A stretch of DNA of 64,000 bases from Acidocella sp. (GTDB taxonomy: Bacteria; Pseudomonadota; Alphaproteobacteria; Acetobacterales; Acetobacteraceae). This document shows, piece after piece, positions 45,412 to 53,383 of this stretch. A program made the position numbers and the translations under genes. Position 1 is the stretch's first letter. Each line of letters begins with the position of its first letter. The DNA lies in contig JARLIK010000023.1 in assembly GCA_031291755.1 (NCBI GenBank), positions 43,197 through 107,196 of the forward strand. The letters are read 5' to 3'. The notes beneath the pieces were generated by a model. That model was not told the DNA's origin, ran no database searches, and worked only from the letters and a program-made list of their open reading frames with translations.

Positions 45412-47181
45412 ATGTCCACAATCGATACCAACCAGGGTAGCGCGGGCAGCCCTATAACTGAGTCGGCAGCTTTAGGCGTAACCAACAGTGTCACGGTGAC
45501 CAGTGACAGTGGCACGCCGGTTGGACAGTTGCCGACCGTCTATATTGCTGCTGATCCTGTACTGCTTGGTGTGGTTGATATCACCGCCTCTAACGGTGCG
45601 GAAGTTTATCTATCTGAACCGCTGAATGTCGCCGGCACTGTAAACCTGTATGCCGATGGCGGAATCATCAATCTTACTGGCTCAGGTATCAGTGCCTTAG
45701 GCAACACCTCTGCAACCATCGAAAACGGCGGCACACTGATCGCCCCTGGCGGCACGCTGGTTGGCTTGCTCAACGGCGGCGGGGTTGCCTTCGGAACAGG
45801 TGGCGGCACGCTCGATGTGACGTCGGGCGGATCAGTTCTGAACCTCAGCGGCGCAACCCCGATCAGCGGTTATACAACCGGCGACGTCATCATTGATGAG
45901 GCGATCAATTTTTCCTCGGTGTCCAGCTATATCGTCACCAACACAGGCGGCAATCAGAGCGTTACCTTCGAGAACAGCTCAGGCACCTCTTTAGGCTCGT
46001 TGCTGTTCTCAGGCTCAACCTTTCCCACCACCGGCACCTTCAGTGTCGGCGCCGGGCCGATCCAATTGATCAACGGCGCAGGCGGCGACCTTCAACTGGA
46101 TGTCTGCTTTCTGGCCGGAACCCATATTTCAACACCTGAAGGTGAGCGATGCGTTGAGGAATTGCGCGCCGGCGATCTGGTGATGACGCAAGTCAATGGC
46201 AAGCAAACCCCCAAACCCGTCACTTGGGTTGGATATCGCCACGTGATCATCACCGCCGACCAGCCCGACGACCGCTTCCCGGTCCGCATCCGCGCCGGCG
46301 CCTTCAATGACAATATGCCGCGTCGTGACTTGCTGGTAACGCCCGAGCATTGCGTGTTTTACGAAGGGGCGCTGATCCCGGTGCGTATGCTGGTCAATGG
46401 GGGTTCGATCATCGCCGACCGGAGCATTCACGCCTATACCTATTACCACATCGAGCTTGAGCAGCATGCGATTTTGCTGTCGGAAAATCTCCCGACCGAG
46501 AGCTATCTCGACACAGGTAATCGCCGTGAATTCACCAACCCCGCGCATGCACAATCGCTGGTGACACTGACCCCAGCCAAGTCGATGAAGAACTGGGCCA
46601 GCGATGCCGCAGCACCGCTTGCCGTTGATCAAACCACCGTCAAACCAATCTGGCAGTGGTTACGCAACCGGGCCTACGCGCTCGGGCTGCTGTCCAACAG
46701 CGCCACCGTCGATCTGGTGTTCGACCCCGATCTGCGGTTGATCACCGACAGCGGCTGGGAGGTTCGGCCCTGCCAGGTGGAGGGGCAGACACATAGTTTC
46801 GTCGTCCCGCCCGGCAGCCGCACGCTGAAACTCACCTCCCGGGCCTCGCGCCCGTCTGACACCGTAGGGCCTTACCTTGACGACCGGCGCAATCTCGGAG
46901 TGCTGGTCGGCGATATGACCATTGATAACGGTGCCGAGCGCATGGCTGTCACCGCGCATCTCACACCCATCGCGCTGTCAGGCTGGCACGAGATGGAATC
47001 CAGCGCCTCCTTCCGCTGGACCAGCGGCAACGCCGCCTTACCGGTGGACCTAAGTTTCCTCGATGGTCATTTCGGGACTCTGCAGATCGAGATTGTTCAT
47101 GCTGGGCCCTATATCGTCGCCAAGCCGCAGGCAGTGCCGGACGCATCGAACCAGGCTGGGCAGGCCAATTACGCCGCCTGA
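45412..47181 (+). CDS. Hint-domain (Hint_2) surface/secreted protein with beta-repeat passenger
   Basis: 589 residues. No classical signal peptide. Residues 1-225 are Gly/Ser/Thr-rich repeats (VTVTSDSGTP, ASNGAEVYLSEPL, GGTLVGLLNGGGVAF) of beta-helix type. The Hint domain begins at Cys in DVCFLAGTHISTPEGERCVEELRAGDLVM and runs to YLDTGNRREF (about 227-370) with the HCVF block-B-like His. After it comes a C-terminal module (GTLQIEIVHAG ending) shared with the 1630-residue protein. Hint domains usually autocleave at the Cys to release or lipidate the N-part; here that is inference. AT-rich leader upstream. Confidence 0.85.
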   Translation: MSTIDTNQGSAGSPITESAALGVTNSVTVTSDSGTPVGQLPTVYIAADPVLLGVVDITASNGAEVYLSEPLNVAGTVNLYADGGIINLTGSGISALGNTSATIENGGTLIAPGGTLVGLLNGGGVAFGTGGGTLDVTSGGSVLNLSGATPISGYTTGDVIIDEAINFSSVSSYIVTNTGGNQSVTFENSSGTSLGSLLFSGSTFPTTGTFSVGAGPIQLINGAGGDLQLDVCFLAGTHISTPEGERCVEELRAGDLVMTQVNGKQTPKPVTWVGYRHVIITADQPDDRFPVRIRAGAFNDNMPRRDLLVTPEHCVFYEGALIPVRMLVNGGSIIADRSIHAYTYYHIELEQHAILLSENLPTESYLDTGNRREFTNPAHAQSLVTLTPAKSMKNWASDAAAPLAVDQTTVKPIWQWLRNRAYALGLLSNSATVDLVFDPDLRLITDSGWEVRPCQVEGQTHSFVVPPGSRTLKLTSRASRPSDTVGPYLDDRRNLGVLVGDMTIDNGAERMAVTAHLTPIALSGWHEMESSASFRWTSGNAALPVDLSFLDGHFGTLQIEIVHAGPYIVAKPQAVPDASNQAGQANYAA

Positions 47182-47204
47182 TGGCGGTGCTATGAGCGCG
47201 CCGC

Positions 47205-47990
47205 TCAATGCTTCAAGGTACTGGATAAAAACTGCCGGAAGCGCTCCGACCGCGGGTTTTTGAACATCTCATCGGGCGTGCCCTCTTCCTCGGTCATACC
47301 TTTGTGCAGAAACATCACCCGGCTCGCCACCTCGCGGGCAAACCCCATCTCATGCGTCACCACCAGCATGGTGCGGCCCTCCTTGGCCAGATCGCGCATC
47401 ACCTTCAGGACCTCGCCCACTAACTCAGGGTCAAGCGCTGATGTTGGCTCGTCGAACAGCAGAACATCGGGTTCCATCGCCAATGCGCGGGCAATCGCCA
47501 CCCGCTGCTGCTGGCCGCCGGAAAGTTGCGCCGGATAAGCATGGTGCTTGGCCGACAGCCCAACTTTCTCCAGCATCGCCTCGCCGCGGGCGATGGCGGT
47601 TTTACGGTCCAGCTTCAGCACATGAATCGGCGCCTCGATGACATTCTGCAGCACGGTCATGTGCGCCCACAGGTTAAACTGTTGAAACACCATCGCCAGA
47701 CGTGAACGCAGCCGCTCGATCTGCTTGGGATTGGCGGCACCACGGGATTTTTTGCCGTCCCGCATTTCAATCAGCTCACCTTTTATGCTCACCCGGCCCT
47801 TATCGGGCATCTCCAGCAAATTGATGCAGCGTAAAAATGTGCTTTTGCCAGAGCCTGATGACCCCAAAATGGCGATCACATCCTTCTCATGCGCGGTCAC
47901 CGATACGCCCTTCAACACCTCAACCGCCCCAAAACTCTTGTGGATATCCTCAACAACCAAGGCGGTGGCGGGCGGCAGCAGGTCCGTCAT
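47205..47990 (-). CDS. Polar amino acid ABC transporter ATP-binding protein (HisP/GlnQ type)
   Basis: 261 residues, ATG with AAGGAA about 8 nt upstream. Walker [20 protein letters not shown]-loop [22 protein letters not shown], signature [15 protein letters not shown] and Walker [15 protein letters not shown] are of the HisP/ArtP/GlnQ group, which imports polar amino acids; the ITRSRL extension after the Walker A region ([22 protein letters not shown]) is like HisP. No permease or binding protein is adjacent in the window, so the partners are elsewhere or it is an orphan. Confidence 0.92.
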   Translation of the reverse strand: MTDLLPPATALVVEDIHKSFGAVEVLKGVSVTAHEKDVIAILGSSGSGKSTFLRCINLLEMPDKGRVSIKGELIEMRDGKKSRGAANPKQIERLRSRLAMVFQQFNLWAHMTVLQNVIEAPIHVLKLDRKTAIARGEAMLEKVGLSAKHHAYPAQLSGGQQQRVAIARALAMEPDVLLFDEPTSALDPELVGEVLKVMRDLAKEGRTMLVVTHEMGFAREVASRVMFLHKGMTEEEGTPDEMFKNPRSERFRQFLSSTLKH

Positions 47991-48130
47991 GCAGCAGATT
48001 CCTTAAATTTTATCGCGTTGTCATAGTCACGCCGAACCAGCGCTGCAAACCAGTCTTGCAAAACCCATGCCGGTCGTCACGCGCTAAATTCAGGGCCGCA
48101 ACGTTCCCACCACCCGCACAGGCATAAAAA

Positions 48131-48245
48131 TTCACAGTTTTTCTGAAAAAAACTATTGCACCCGGGGGGGTATGGCCTCATAAGCCCCCCCCTACTGGCC
48201 CAGGGGGTCACGGCGCGGTGCCGTGGCTTACAGGCCGTCTACTAG
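48131..48245 (+). promoter_or_regulatory. Structured speD leader with competing G-run/C-run pairing
   Basis: A possible promoter (TTCACA 48131-48136, 17 nt, TATTGC 48154-48159) precedes a leader with two hairpins. The first is GGGGGGG-TATG / CATA-AG-CCCCCCC (48164-48191, 11 bp with an AG bulge). The second is CACGGC / GCCGTG (48209-48214, 48220-48225) inside GGCC/GGCC (48197-48200, 48233-48236). The C8 run 48185-48192 can pair instead with AGGGGG at 48202-48207 or with the Shine-Dalgarno GAGGGGG at 48248-48254. Confidence 0.5.
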
Positions 48246-48260
48246 TTGAGGGGGTTCGAA

Positions 48261-48716
48261 ATGAACGCACTTGCCCGACTGGGGATGGTCTCGGAGTCTC
48301 CGAGCGAAAACCAGACGACGACCATGGTCTCCTTGGAGCCAGCTAAAGACTATTTCGTGGAGCGCGACGGCGTGAAGTTCGCCGGCATGCATCTTCTCAT
48401 CGACCTGTGGGGCGCTTCCAACCTGGATAGCCCCGAACTGATCGATGAAACTCTGTGCGCCGGTGCCATTGATGCCGGTGCCACCATCCTGCACAGCCAC
48501 TTCCACCACTTCACCCCCAATGGCGGCGTGAGCGGCGTGGTGGTGCTGGCGGAATCCCACATCTCGATCCACACCTGGCCCGAGCGCAACTTCGCCGCAC
48601 TCGACGTCTTCATGTGCGGCGTGTGCGACCCTTACAAAGTCCTGCCCTTCCTGAAGGCAGCCTTCGGCGCCACACACATTCAGGTCTCCGAACAAAAACG
48701 CGGCCTCATCGCGTAA
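48261..48716 (+). CDS. speD: S-adenosylmethionine decarboxylase proenzyme
   Basis: 151 residues from ATG 48261 with GAGGGGG six nt upstream (an upstream TTG 48246 is rejected). The [12 protein letters not shown] segment holds Ser99, where the chain self-cleaves to a pyruvoyl cofactor. [19 protein letters not shown] is the strand before it and FMCGVCDP the substrate-site segment. It makes decarboxylated SAM for spermidine synthase, encoded by speE 225 bp downstream. The N-terminal ~35 residues are longer than in short SpeD proteins. Confidence 0.95.
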   Translation: MNALARLGMVSESPSENQTTTMVSLEPAKDYFVERDGVKFAGMHLLIDLWGASNLDSPELIDETLCAGAIDAGATILHSHFHHFTPNGGVSGVVVLAESHISIHTWPERNFAALDVFMCGVCDPYKVLPFLKAAFGATHIQVSEQKRGLIA

Positions 48717-48732
48717 GATTGGGTTGGTAAGA

Positions 48733-48906
48733 CTAGGGGGCTTTGCCCCCTAGAACCCCCACTAAGGGCTCGCCCTTAGAACCCTTAGGGTTAAGAAAAG
48801 CGGGCGCCCACAGGTGTTGAAACACCTCGGAGCGCCCGCTTTTCTTAACCCCCAAAATGGATTCCAAAGGCTGAGCCTTTGGCGGGGTCCAGGGGCGGAG
48901 CCCCTG
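48733..48906. repeat. Run of six palindromic hairpins between speD and speE
   Basis: Six hairpins follow one another: CTAGGGGGC/GCCCCCTAG (48733-48753), CTAAGGGC/GCCCTTAG (48762-48779), AACCCT/AGGGTT (48780-48792), a long near-perfect stem 48788-48807 with 48832-48851 enclosing an inner stem AGGTGTT/AACACCT, CCAAAGGCT/AGCCTTTGG (48864-48882) and CAGGGGC/GCCCCTG (48890-48906). The long one could terminate transcription in both directions. Confidence 0.9.
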
Positions 48907-48941
48907 ACCTTGTCAACCCAAACTGCGAAGGAGCCGCGTTG

Positions 48942-49805
48942 ATGACTGATACTTGGTTGAATGAGACTTTGTATGCTGACTGGGGTCAGCGGTTTAAGTT
49001 TGTGCGGCAGTTGGCGCGGGTGAAGAGCGCGTTTCAGGACATTGCGATTTTCGAGACCGATTCGCATGGCCGGATGATGACGCTGGATGGCATTGTGCAG
49101 ATCACCGAGCGTGATGAGTTTGTGTATCAGGAGATGTTAACACACGTGCCGTTGCTGGCGCATGGTAATGCGAAGACCGTGCTGATCATCGGCGCCGGTG
49201 ATGGTGGCGTGTTGAAGCATGTGCTGATGCATAGGGGCGTTGAGAAAGCGGTGATGGCGGAGATTGATGGCGAGGTCATCAGGCTTTCAAAGGAGTTCCT
49301 GCCCGCTATTGGCGGCGATGCTTGGACCAACCCGCGCGCTGAGGTAATTGTGGGCGACGGGATTGATTATGTCCGCAAGGCGCCTGATGCGTCGTTTGAT
49401 GTGATTATTGTGGACTCCACCGACCCCATCGGCGTGGGGGAGGTTTTGTTCACTGACGAATTTTACCAAAACGCTGCGCGGATTCTCACCGCCAAGGGCG
49501 TGATCGTTAACCAGTGCGGCGTGCCGTTCATGCAGGCCGATGAGTTGCGTGAAACATCCGAGCGCCGGGCGCAGTTTTTCCCGCATGTGACAGCCTATGT
49601 GGCCGCCGTGCCGACCTATGTGGGCGGCTACATGACGCTGGGCTGGGCCGGCAAGGACCCGGCGCTTACCGCGCTAACGCCCGATGTATTGAAGGCGCGG
49701 GCCGAAGCGGCGGGCATAACCGGAAAGTCAGAATATTGGACACCGGAAATCCACGCCGCTGCATTCCATTTGCCGCCTTACATCGCGCGGCACCTGCCCA
49801 AATAG
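48942..49805 (+). CDS. speE: Spermidine synthase
   Basis: 287 residues from ATG 48942 with GAAGGAG eight nt upstream. VLIIGAGDGGVLKHVLMHRGVEKAVMAEIDGEVIRLSKEFLP is the SAM-fold glycine motif, YDVIIVDSTDP-equivalent (FDVIIVDSTDPIGVGEVLF) gives the catalytic Asp, and PTYVGGYMTLGWA the conserved end. Transfers aminopropyl from decarboxylated SAM to putrescine. Pairs with speD. Codon choice in the first 150 codons is less GC-biased than in neighbours. Confidence 0.96.
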   Translation: MTDTWLNETLYADWGQRFKFVRQLARVKSAFQDIAIFETDSHGRMMTLDGIVQITERDEFVYQEMLTHVPLLAHGNAKTVLIIGAGDGGVLKHVLMHRGVEKAVMAEIDGEVIRLSKEFLPAIGGDAWTNPRAEVIVGDGIDYVRKAPDASFDVIIVDSTDPIGVGEVLFTDEFYQNAARILTAKGVIVNQCGVPFMQADELRETSERRAQFFPHVTAYVAAVPTYVGGYMTLGWAGKDPALTALTPDVLKARAEAAGITGKSEYWTPEIHAAAFHLPPYIARHLPK

Positions 49806-49806
49806 G

Positions 49807-50040
49807 CTAGCATAGCGGTGCCAGGGCGATTGATTTACCCTGGCCCGCGATGGTGGCGATTTTGCCACCTTCGGCGCTTGAGAGCATCACCATATCACCG
49901 GGGGCGAGCAAATCCGCCGCATCGGCAAAATAGCCTTCGCGGGTCGCTTGGGCGAGCGGGTCAGACCCGGATTTATAGTGCCAGAGCGTAAAGCCGTTGG
50001 CGTAAGCAAGGACCGACAGGTTGCGCAGCGTGAAAGCCAT
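49807..50040 (-). CDS. Small conserved protein of unknown function (77 aa)
   Basis: 77 residues with AAGGAA about 9 nt upstream of ATG 50040. NGFTLWHYKSGSDPLAQATREGYFADAADLLAPGDMVMLSS resembles short uncharacterised proteins in proteobacteria and phages in which a 'LWHYxTxD...GYFxxAxDxLxxGDxI' pattern is conserved. No domain is assigned. It lies 1 bp after speE (convergent) and divergent from the S24 regulator, sharing its upstream region. Confidence 0.7.
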   Translation of the reverse strand: MAFTLRNLSVLAYANGFTLWHYKSGSDPLAQATREGYFADAADLLAPGDMVMLSSAEGGKIATIAGQGKSIALAPLC

Positions 50041-50389
50041 GATGGCTGTTCCTTTCCAAAAATTCGATAAAAGAGGGGGACCGGCCGGTTAAGGCCGGTC
50101 CTTTAAGGTGTAGGTCGGGTTGGGGACTTCATCGGGCTGACGCACGCGCTGGGGGCGTAGCGTTGTGGGGTGCCAGACGGCGGGCGTAATCCGCCCGTGA
50201 TTAAGATTTGATTACCAGAGGTTGTGCTGATGGTCAAATGAGGTGCGGTTAAGTAGAACATAACAAGAACTTATTAAGAAAATCCGGCCCGCTTGGCAAG
50301 CAAAAACGGATAAAATTCCTATTTTTTCTTTACGGCCCACAATAAATCGGGCAAACAACTGATTCTACGGCAAAAGTGAAGCGCATCCG
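50041..50389. other. Intergenic region with hairpins and SOS box between the 77-aa gene and the S24 regulator
   Basis: 349 bp. It holds the hairpin GGACCGGCC/GGCCGGTCC (50078-50086 with 50093-50101), a second stem CGGGCG/CGCCCG (50181-50186 with 50192-50197), the SOS box at 50256-50270 and an A/T-rich stretch before the S24 start. No further gene is supported. Confidence 0.7.
50256..50270 (+). promoter_or_regulatory. Alphaproteobacterial SOS (LexA) box
   Basis: GAAC-ATAACAA-GAAC is an exact GAAC-N7-GAAC direct repeat, the reverse complement of the alphaproteobacterial LexA box GTTC-N7-GTTC. It lies 120 bp upstream of the S24 regulator gene and can serve either divergent gene. Confidence 0.65.
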
Positions 50390-51034
50390 ATGCGGCATGA
50401 TGATATCTGGCGGGCCATTGATACTTTAGCGGCGGAGCATGGGCTCTCGCCGTCGGGTTTGGCGCGTAAGGCCGGGTTGGACCCCACCAGTTTCAACATC
50501 TCCAAGCGACGCACCAATGACGGCAAGGCCCGCTGGCCCTCCACCGAGAGCATCGCCAAGGTTCTGGCTGCTACCGGCACCGGCTTGACCAATTTTACCG
50601 CTTTGGTCACCGGCGCCCGCGCTTTGCCGGAGACCCGCAGCCGGGGGCGGAGTAAAATTCCGCTAATCGGGTTGGCGCAGGCTGGCAGTTCGGGGTTTTT
50701 TGATGATGGCGGCTATCCGGCTGGGGCTGGCTGGGATGAGGTGGAATTACCGACCACCGCCGATTTGAACGCCTATGCGCTGGCGGTGGCCGGAACCTCG
50801 ATGGAGCCGGTGTACCGCGATGGCGATAGCATCATCGTCTCCCCCGCCGCCCCGGTGCGGGTGGGAGACCGGGTGGTGGCACGCAGCGCGGAAGGTGCGG
50901 TGATGGCAAAGCTGCTCACCCGCCGCACCAGCAGTAAAATTGAACTAACCAGCCTGAACCCGGCGTTTCCGGTTCTCGGCTTTGCGGTGAGCGAGATTTT
51001 ATGGATGCACCGGATCATCTGGGCCAGCCAGTAG
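50390..51034 (+). CDS. LexA/CI-like transcriptional regulator with S24 peptidase domain
   Basis: 214 residues. N-terminal HTH (LAAEHGLSPSGLARKAGLDPTSFNISKRR), then a hinge with Ala-Gly (AQAGSSGFF) as candidate self-cleavage site, and an S24 domain with Ser137 in GTSMEP and Lys174 as the catalytic dyad. Such proteins are phage-type repressors or stress regulators; the solo gene without phage neighbours and the upstream SOS box suggest a DNA-damage-linked regulator. No good ribosome-binding site, so the start is uncertain. Targets unknown. Confidence 0.85.
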   Translation: MRHDDIWRAIDTLAAEHGLSPSGLARKAGLDPTSFNISKRRTNDGKARWPSTESIAKVLAATGTGLTNFTALVTGARALPETRSRGRSKIPLIGLAQAGSSGFFDDGGYPAGAGWDEVELPTTADLNAYALAVAGTSMEPVYRDGDSIIVSPAAPVRVGDRVVARSAEGAVMAKLLTRRTSSKIELTSLNPAFPVLGFAVSEILWMHRIIWASQ

Positions 51035-51035
51035 C

Positions 51036-52019
51036 CTAAAGGCGCAACCAGCGTTCGGGAACGATTTCCTGAAATTCCGGCAAGGCTTTGGCCCATATCC
51101 GGGGGGCTATGATGGTGTTGCCGGGCTTCTCGCCGAGCCAGGCCCCCCACCAGCTGAAGGTGCTGTTGGAAATAACCGCATGCTGGCAGAACCGCATCAG
51201 GGTGATATCGATGGCCGGGGCGTTACCATTCCAGTCGATAATCTCGGCACCAGGCCCACCGATTTGCATCTCGCGTACCCAGGCCGGCTCATCTGAGAAC
51301 ACAAAAAATTTAAGGTCCTTGCCATGCCGGCCTCGCAGGATATCAGCGGCATAATGATAATAGTTGGGCGAGCAAACTCCCAGCACGTTGATCTCGGAGG
51401 GCGAAAGATAATCACCACGGCGAACATGGATGAAAGCCGACTTGGCCGCGCCAATACGCGCCATAAGCTCGGCATTGCGCGAATCCAGCGGCTCCTTCAA
51501 TGTGAATTCATGGCGGATACAATCGGGAATATCGCTGAAATAGCGTTCATCCTGCCATAGGCCCAACAGGGTCAGGCTATCGCGCCAGCTAAGAACTTCA
51601 GGCCGGAACAGCAGATCCCGGCGGCCTGCCAAAATGCCGGTGCCCGATTGCGGACAATATTCCCCGTAACGTTTTTCCTCGATGAGGCTTACTGGCAACG
51701 GCGCTCGATGCTCAGGGAAAAGTGCCCGCAGGCTCTGCGTGGCGGTTTTCTGGGTCACAATCGAAGCCGAGATGTTGAACACCTGCAGACCGAACTCACG
51801 CTGGTTATGGTGGGCAAAATCATCATCCAGCAACAAAACCAGATGGCCATGCGTCAGGTACGCCAAACGGCGGCCAGCGGCATATTGAAACATCTGGTTA
51901 GCCAGCCCGTAGCGGATTCTAGTCAAGATGACCGGACGCACGGTGGCATCGCGCGTCTCAGAGATAATTGACTGAGGTTCCTGATTCATAGCCCACATAA
52001 AACTTTGCAGCCTCACCAT
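51036..52019 (-). CDS. Alpha-1,2-fucosyltransferase family protein (GT11)
   Basis: About 327 residues from ATG 52019; GTG 52022, ATG 51998 and ATG 51989 are also possible, since no ribosome-binding site decides. The GT11 signature begins with ILTRIRYGLANQMFQYAAGRRLA; AFIHVRRGDY carries the donor-binding HxRRxD and SNSTFSWWGAWLGEKPG the C-terminal block. It would add fucose from GDP-fucose to galactose of a surface glycan. It is divergent from the GDP-fucose synthase gene, which supplies its donor. Confidence 0.88.
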   Translation of the reverse strand: MVRLQSFMWAMNQEPQSIISETRDATVRPVILTRIRYGLANQMFQYAAGRRLAYLTHGHLVLLLDDDFAHHNQREFGLQVFNISASIVTQKTATQSLRALFPEHRAPLPVSLIEEKRYGEYCPQSGTGILAGRRDLLFRPEVLSWRDSLTLLGLWQDERYFSDIPDCIRHEFTLKEPLDSRNAELMARIGAAKSAFIHVRRGDYLSPSEINVLGVCSPNYYHYAADILRGRHGKDLKFFVFSDEPAWVREMQIGGPGAEIIDWNGNAPAIDITLMRFCQHAVISNSTFSWWGAWLGEKPGNTIIAPRIWAKALPEFQEIVPERWLRL

Positions 52020-52111
52020 CACAGCCCGCGGCGCGGCGTCAAGCTGACATCATCATAATGTCGCCGCAGAATTGACTTTCAGCAACGGCCCCGGAACAAA
52101 AGACTTATACT

Positions 52112-53059
52112 ATGGGGCTTTTCATGAAACCACGGCGGATTTGGGTGGCCGGTCATAACGGCATGGTTGGCTCGGCCATCACCGGTCAGTTGGAGGCACG
52201 GGGCGAGGAGGTGATCAAGGCCGGTCGCGCAGCCCTTGATTTGCGCGACCAGTCCGCGGTGGAGGGTTGGCTGCGCGAGACCAGGCCAGATGGAATCATT
52301 TTCGCCGCGGCGAAGGTCGGCGGGATTTTGGCCAATGACACCCAGCCCGCTGAGTTCCTGTACGATAACCTTGTCATCGCCGGAAATGTCATCCACGCGG
52401 CCCATCTGGCCGATGTCAACCGGCTGGTGTTTCTTGGCTCATCTTGCATCTATCCAAAATTTGCCCCCCAGCCGATACGCGAAGACGCGCTGCTGACCGG
52501 GCCGCTGGAACCGACCAACGAATGGTACGCGATTGCCAAAATCGCCGGGATCAAGCTTTGCCAGGCCTACCGCAAGCAGTACGGCCGCCGGTATATTTCG
52601 GTGATGCCTTGCAACCTGTATGGGCCACGCGATAATTTTGACCTGACGACCAGTCATGTGCTGCCGGCTTTGATGCGCAAGTTCCACGAGGCCAAGCTGG
52701 CGAATAGCCCAACCGTGGTAGTGTGGGGCAGCGGCGCACCGCTCAGGGAGTTTTTGCACATCGAGGACTTGGCCCGCGGCGTGATTTACTGCCTCGACCA
52801 TTATGATGAGTATGAGCCGGTCAATTGCGGGGCCGGGATGGAAATCTCGATTCTCGACCTCGCCCATATAATCGGAGAGGTTGTGGACTACCAAGGCGAG
52901 ATCAAGTTTGATCGCAGCAAACCGGACGGAACGCCGCGAAAGCTGCTCGATTCCAGCAAAATTGCCGGCCTCGGGTGGCGGCCGGAAATCTCGCTAAAAA
53001 CTGGAATTTTCATGACTTATCAATGGTTTTTGGCAAACGGGCCGGCTGCCGCCCGCTAG
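52112..53059 (+). CDS. fcl: GDP-L-fucose synthase
   Basis: 315 residues (ATG 52112; ATG 52124 is an alternative). IWVAGHNGMVGSAI is the NADP-binding Gly motif, the SSCIYPKFAPQPIREDALLTGPLEPTNEWYAIAKIAGIKLCQAYRKQYG stretch contains catalytic Ser, Tyr and Lys, and PCNLYGPRDNFD the substrate site. It epimerises and reduces GDP-4-keto-6-deoxymannose. The preceding enzyme (Gmd) is not in the window. Divergent from a fucosyltransferase. Confidence 0.95.
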   Translation: MGLFMKPRRIWVAGHNGMVGSAITGQLEARGEEVIKAGRAALDLRDQSAVEGWLRETRPDGIIFAAAKVGGILANDTQPAEFLYDNLVIAGNVIHAAHLADVNRLVFLGSSCIYPKFAPQPIREDALLTGPLEPTNEWYAIAKIAGIKLCQAYRKQYGRRYISVMPCNLYGPRDNFDLTTSHVLPALMRKFHEAKLANSPTVVVWGSGAPLREFLHIEDLARGVIYCLDHYDEYEPVNCGAGMEISILDLAHIIGEVVDYQGEIKFDRSKPDGTPRKLLDSSKIAGLGWRPEISLKTGIFMTYQWFLANGPAAAR

Positions 53060-53383
53060 AGCGGCCAAACCTTAGGCCCGCCGCTTGTCGACAGCCGAGA
53101 ACCTAGCTCTCGAACATTACCGGAATGTCCATATGGAAGAAGCATGCGGCCCAGCTTGGTAGATTTTTTGTTTAAAAAAAAATAAAAGTCTGTATTTTAT
53201 GTATAAAATTAAATATATAAATAAAATCCGGCAATTATTCATCATGAACCCAACTTTATCCTATAAATCACGTAAATATGTATTAATTATTGATTCAATG
53301 GATGCTTTTTTCTTGCGAAAAATATTACAAGAACTTAACAAGAGCTTTGGAAATCAATTTATTATTGAGACGGGACATGCGGC
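53060..53383. other. AT-rich leader of the large Hint-protein gene
   Basis: 324 bp. The first 100 bp are GC-rich; from about 53160 to 53370 the sequence is strongly AT-rich with long A and T tracts. A 90-codon frame (53199-53471) is present but overlaps the Hint gene and lacks any known pattern. The most likely content is the promoter and leader of the Hint gene. Confidence 0.6.

Noticed and set aside
48733..48906. Palindrome cluster as a phage attachment site or replication origin
   Set aside because: No integrase, no tRNA target, no DnaA-box cluster or AT-rich unwinding region next to it.
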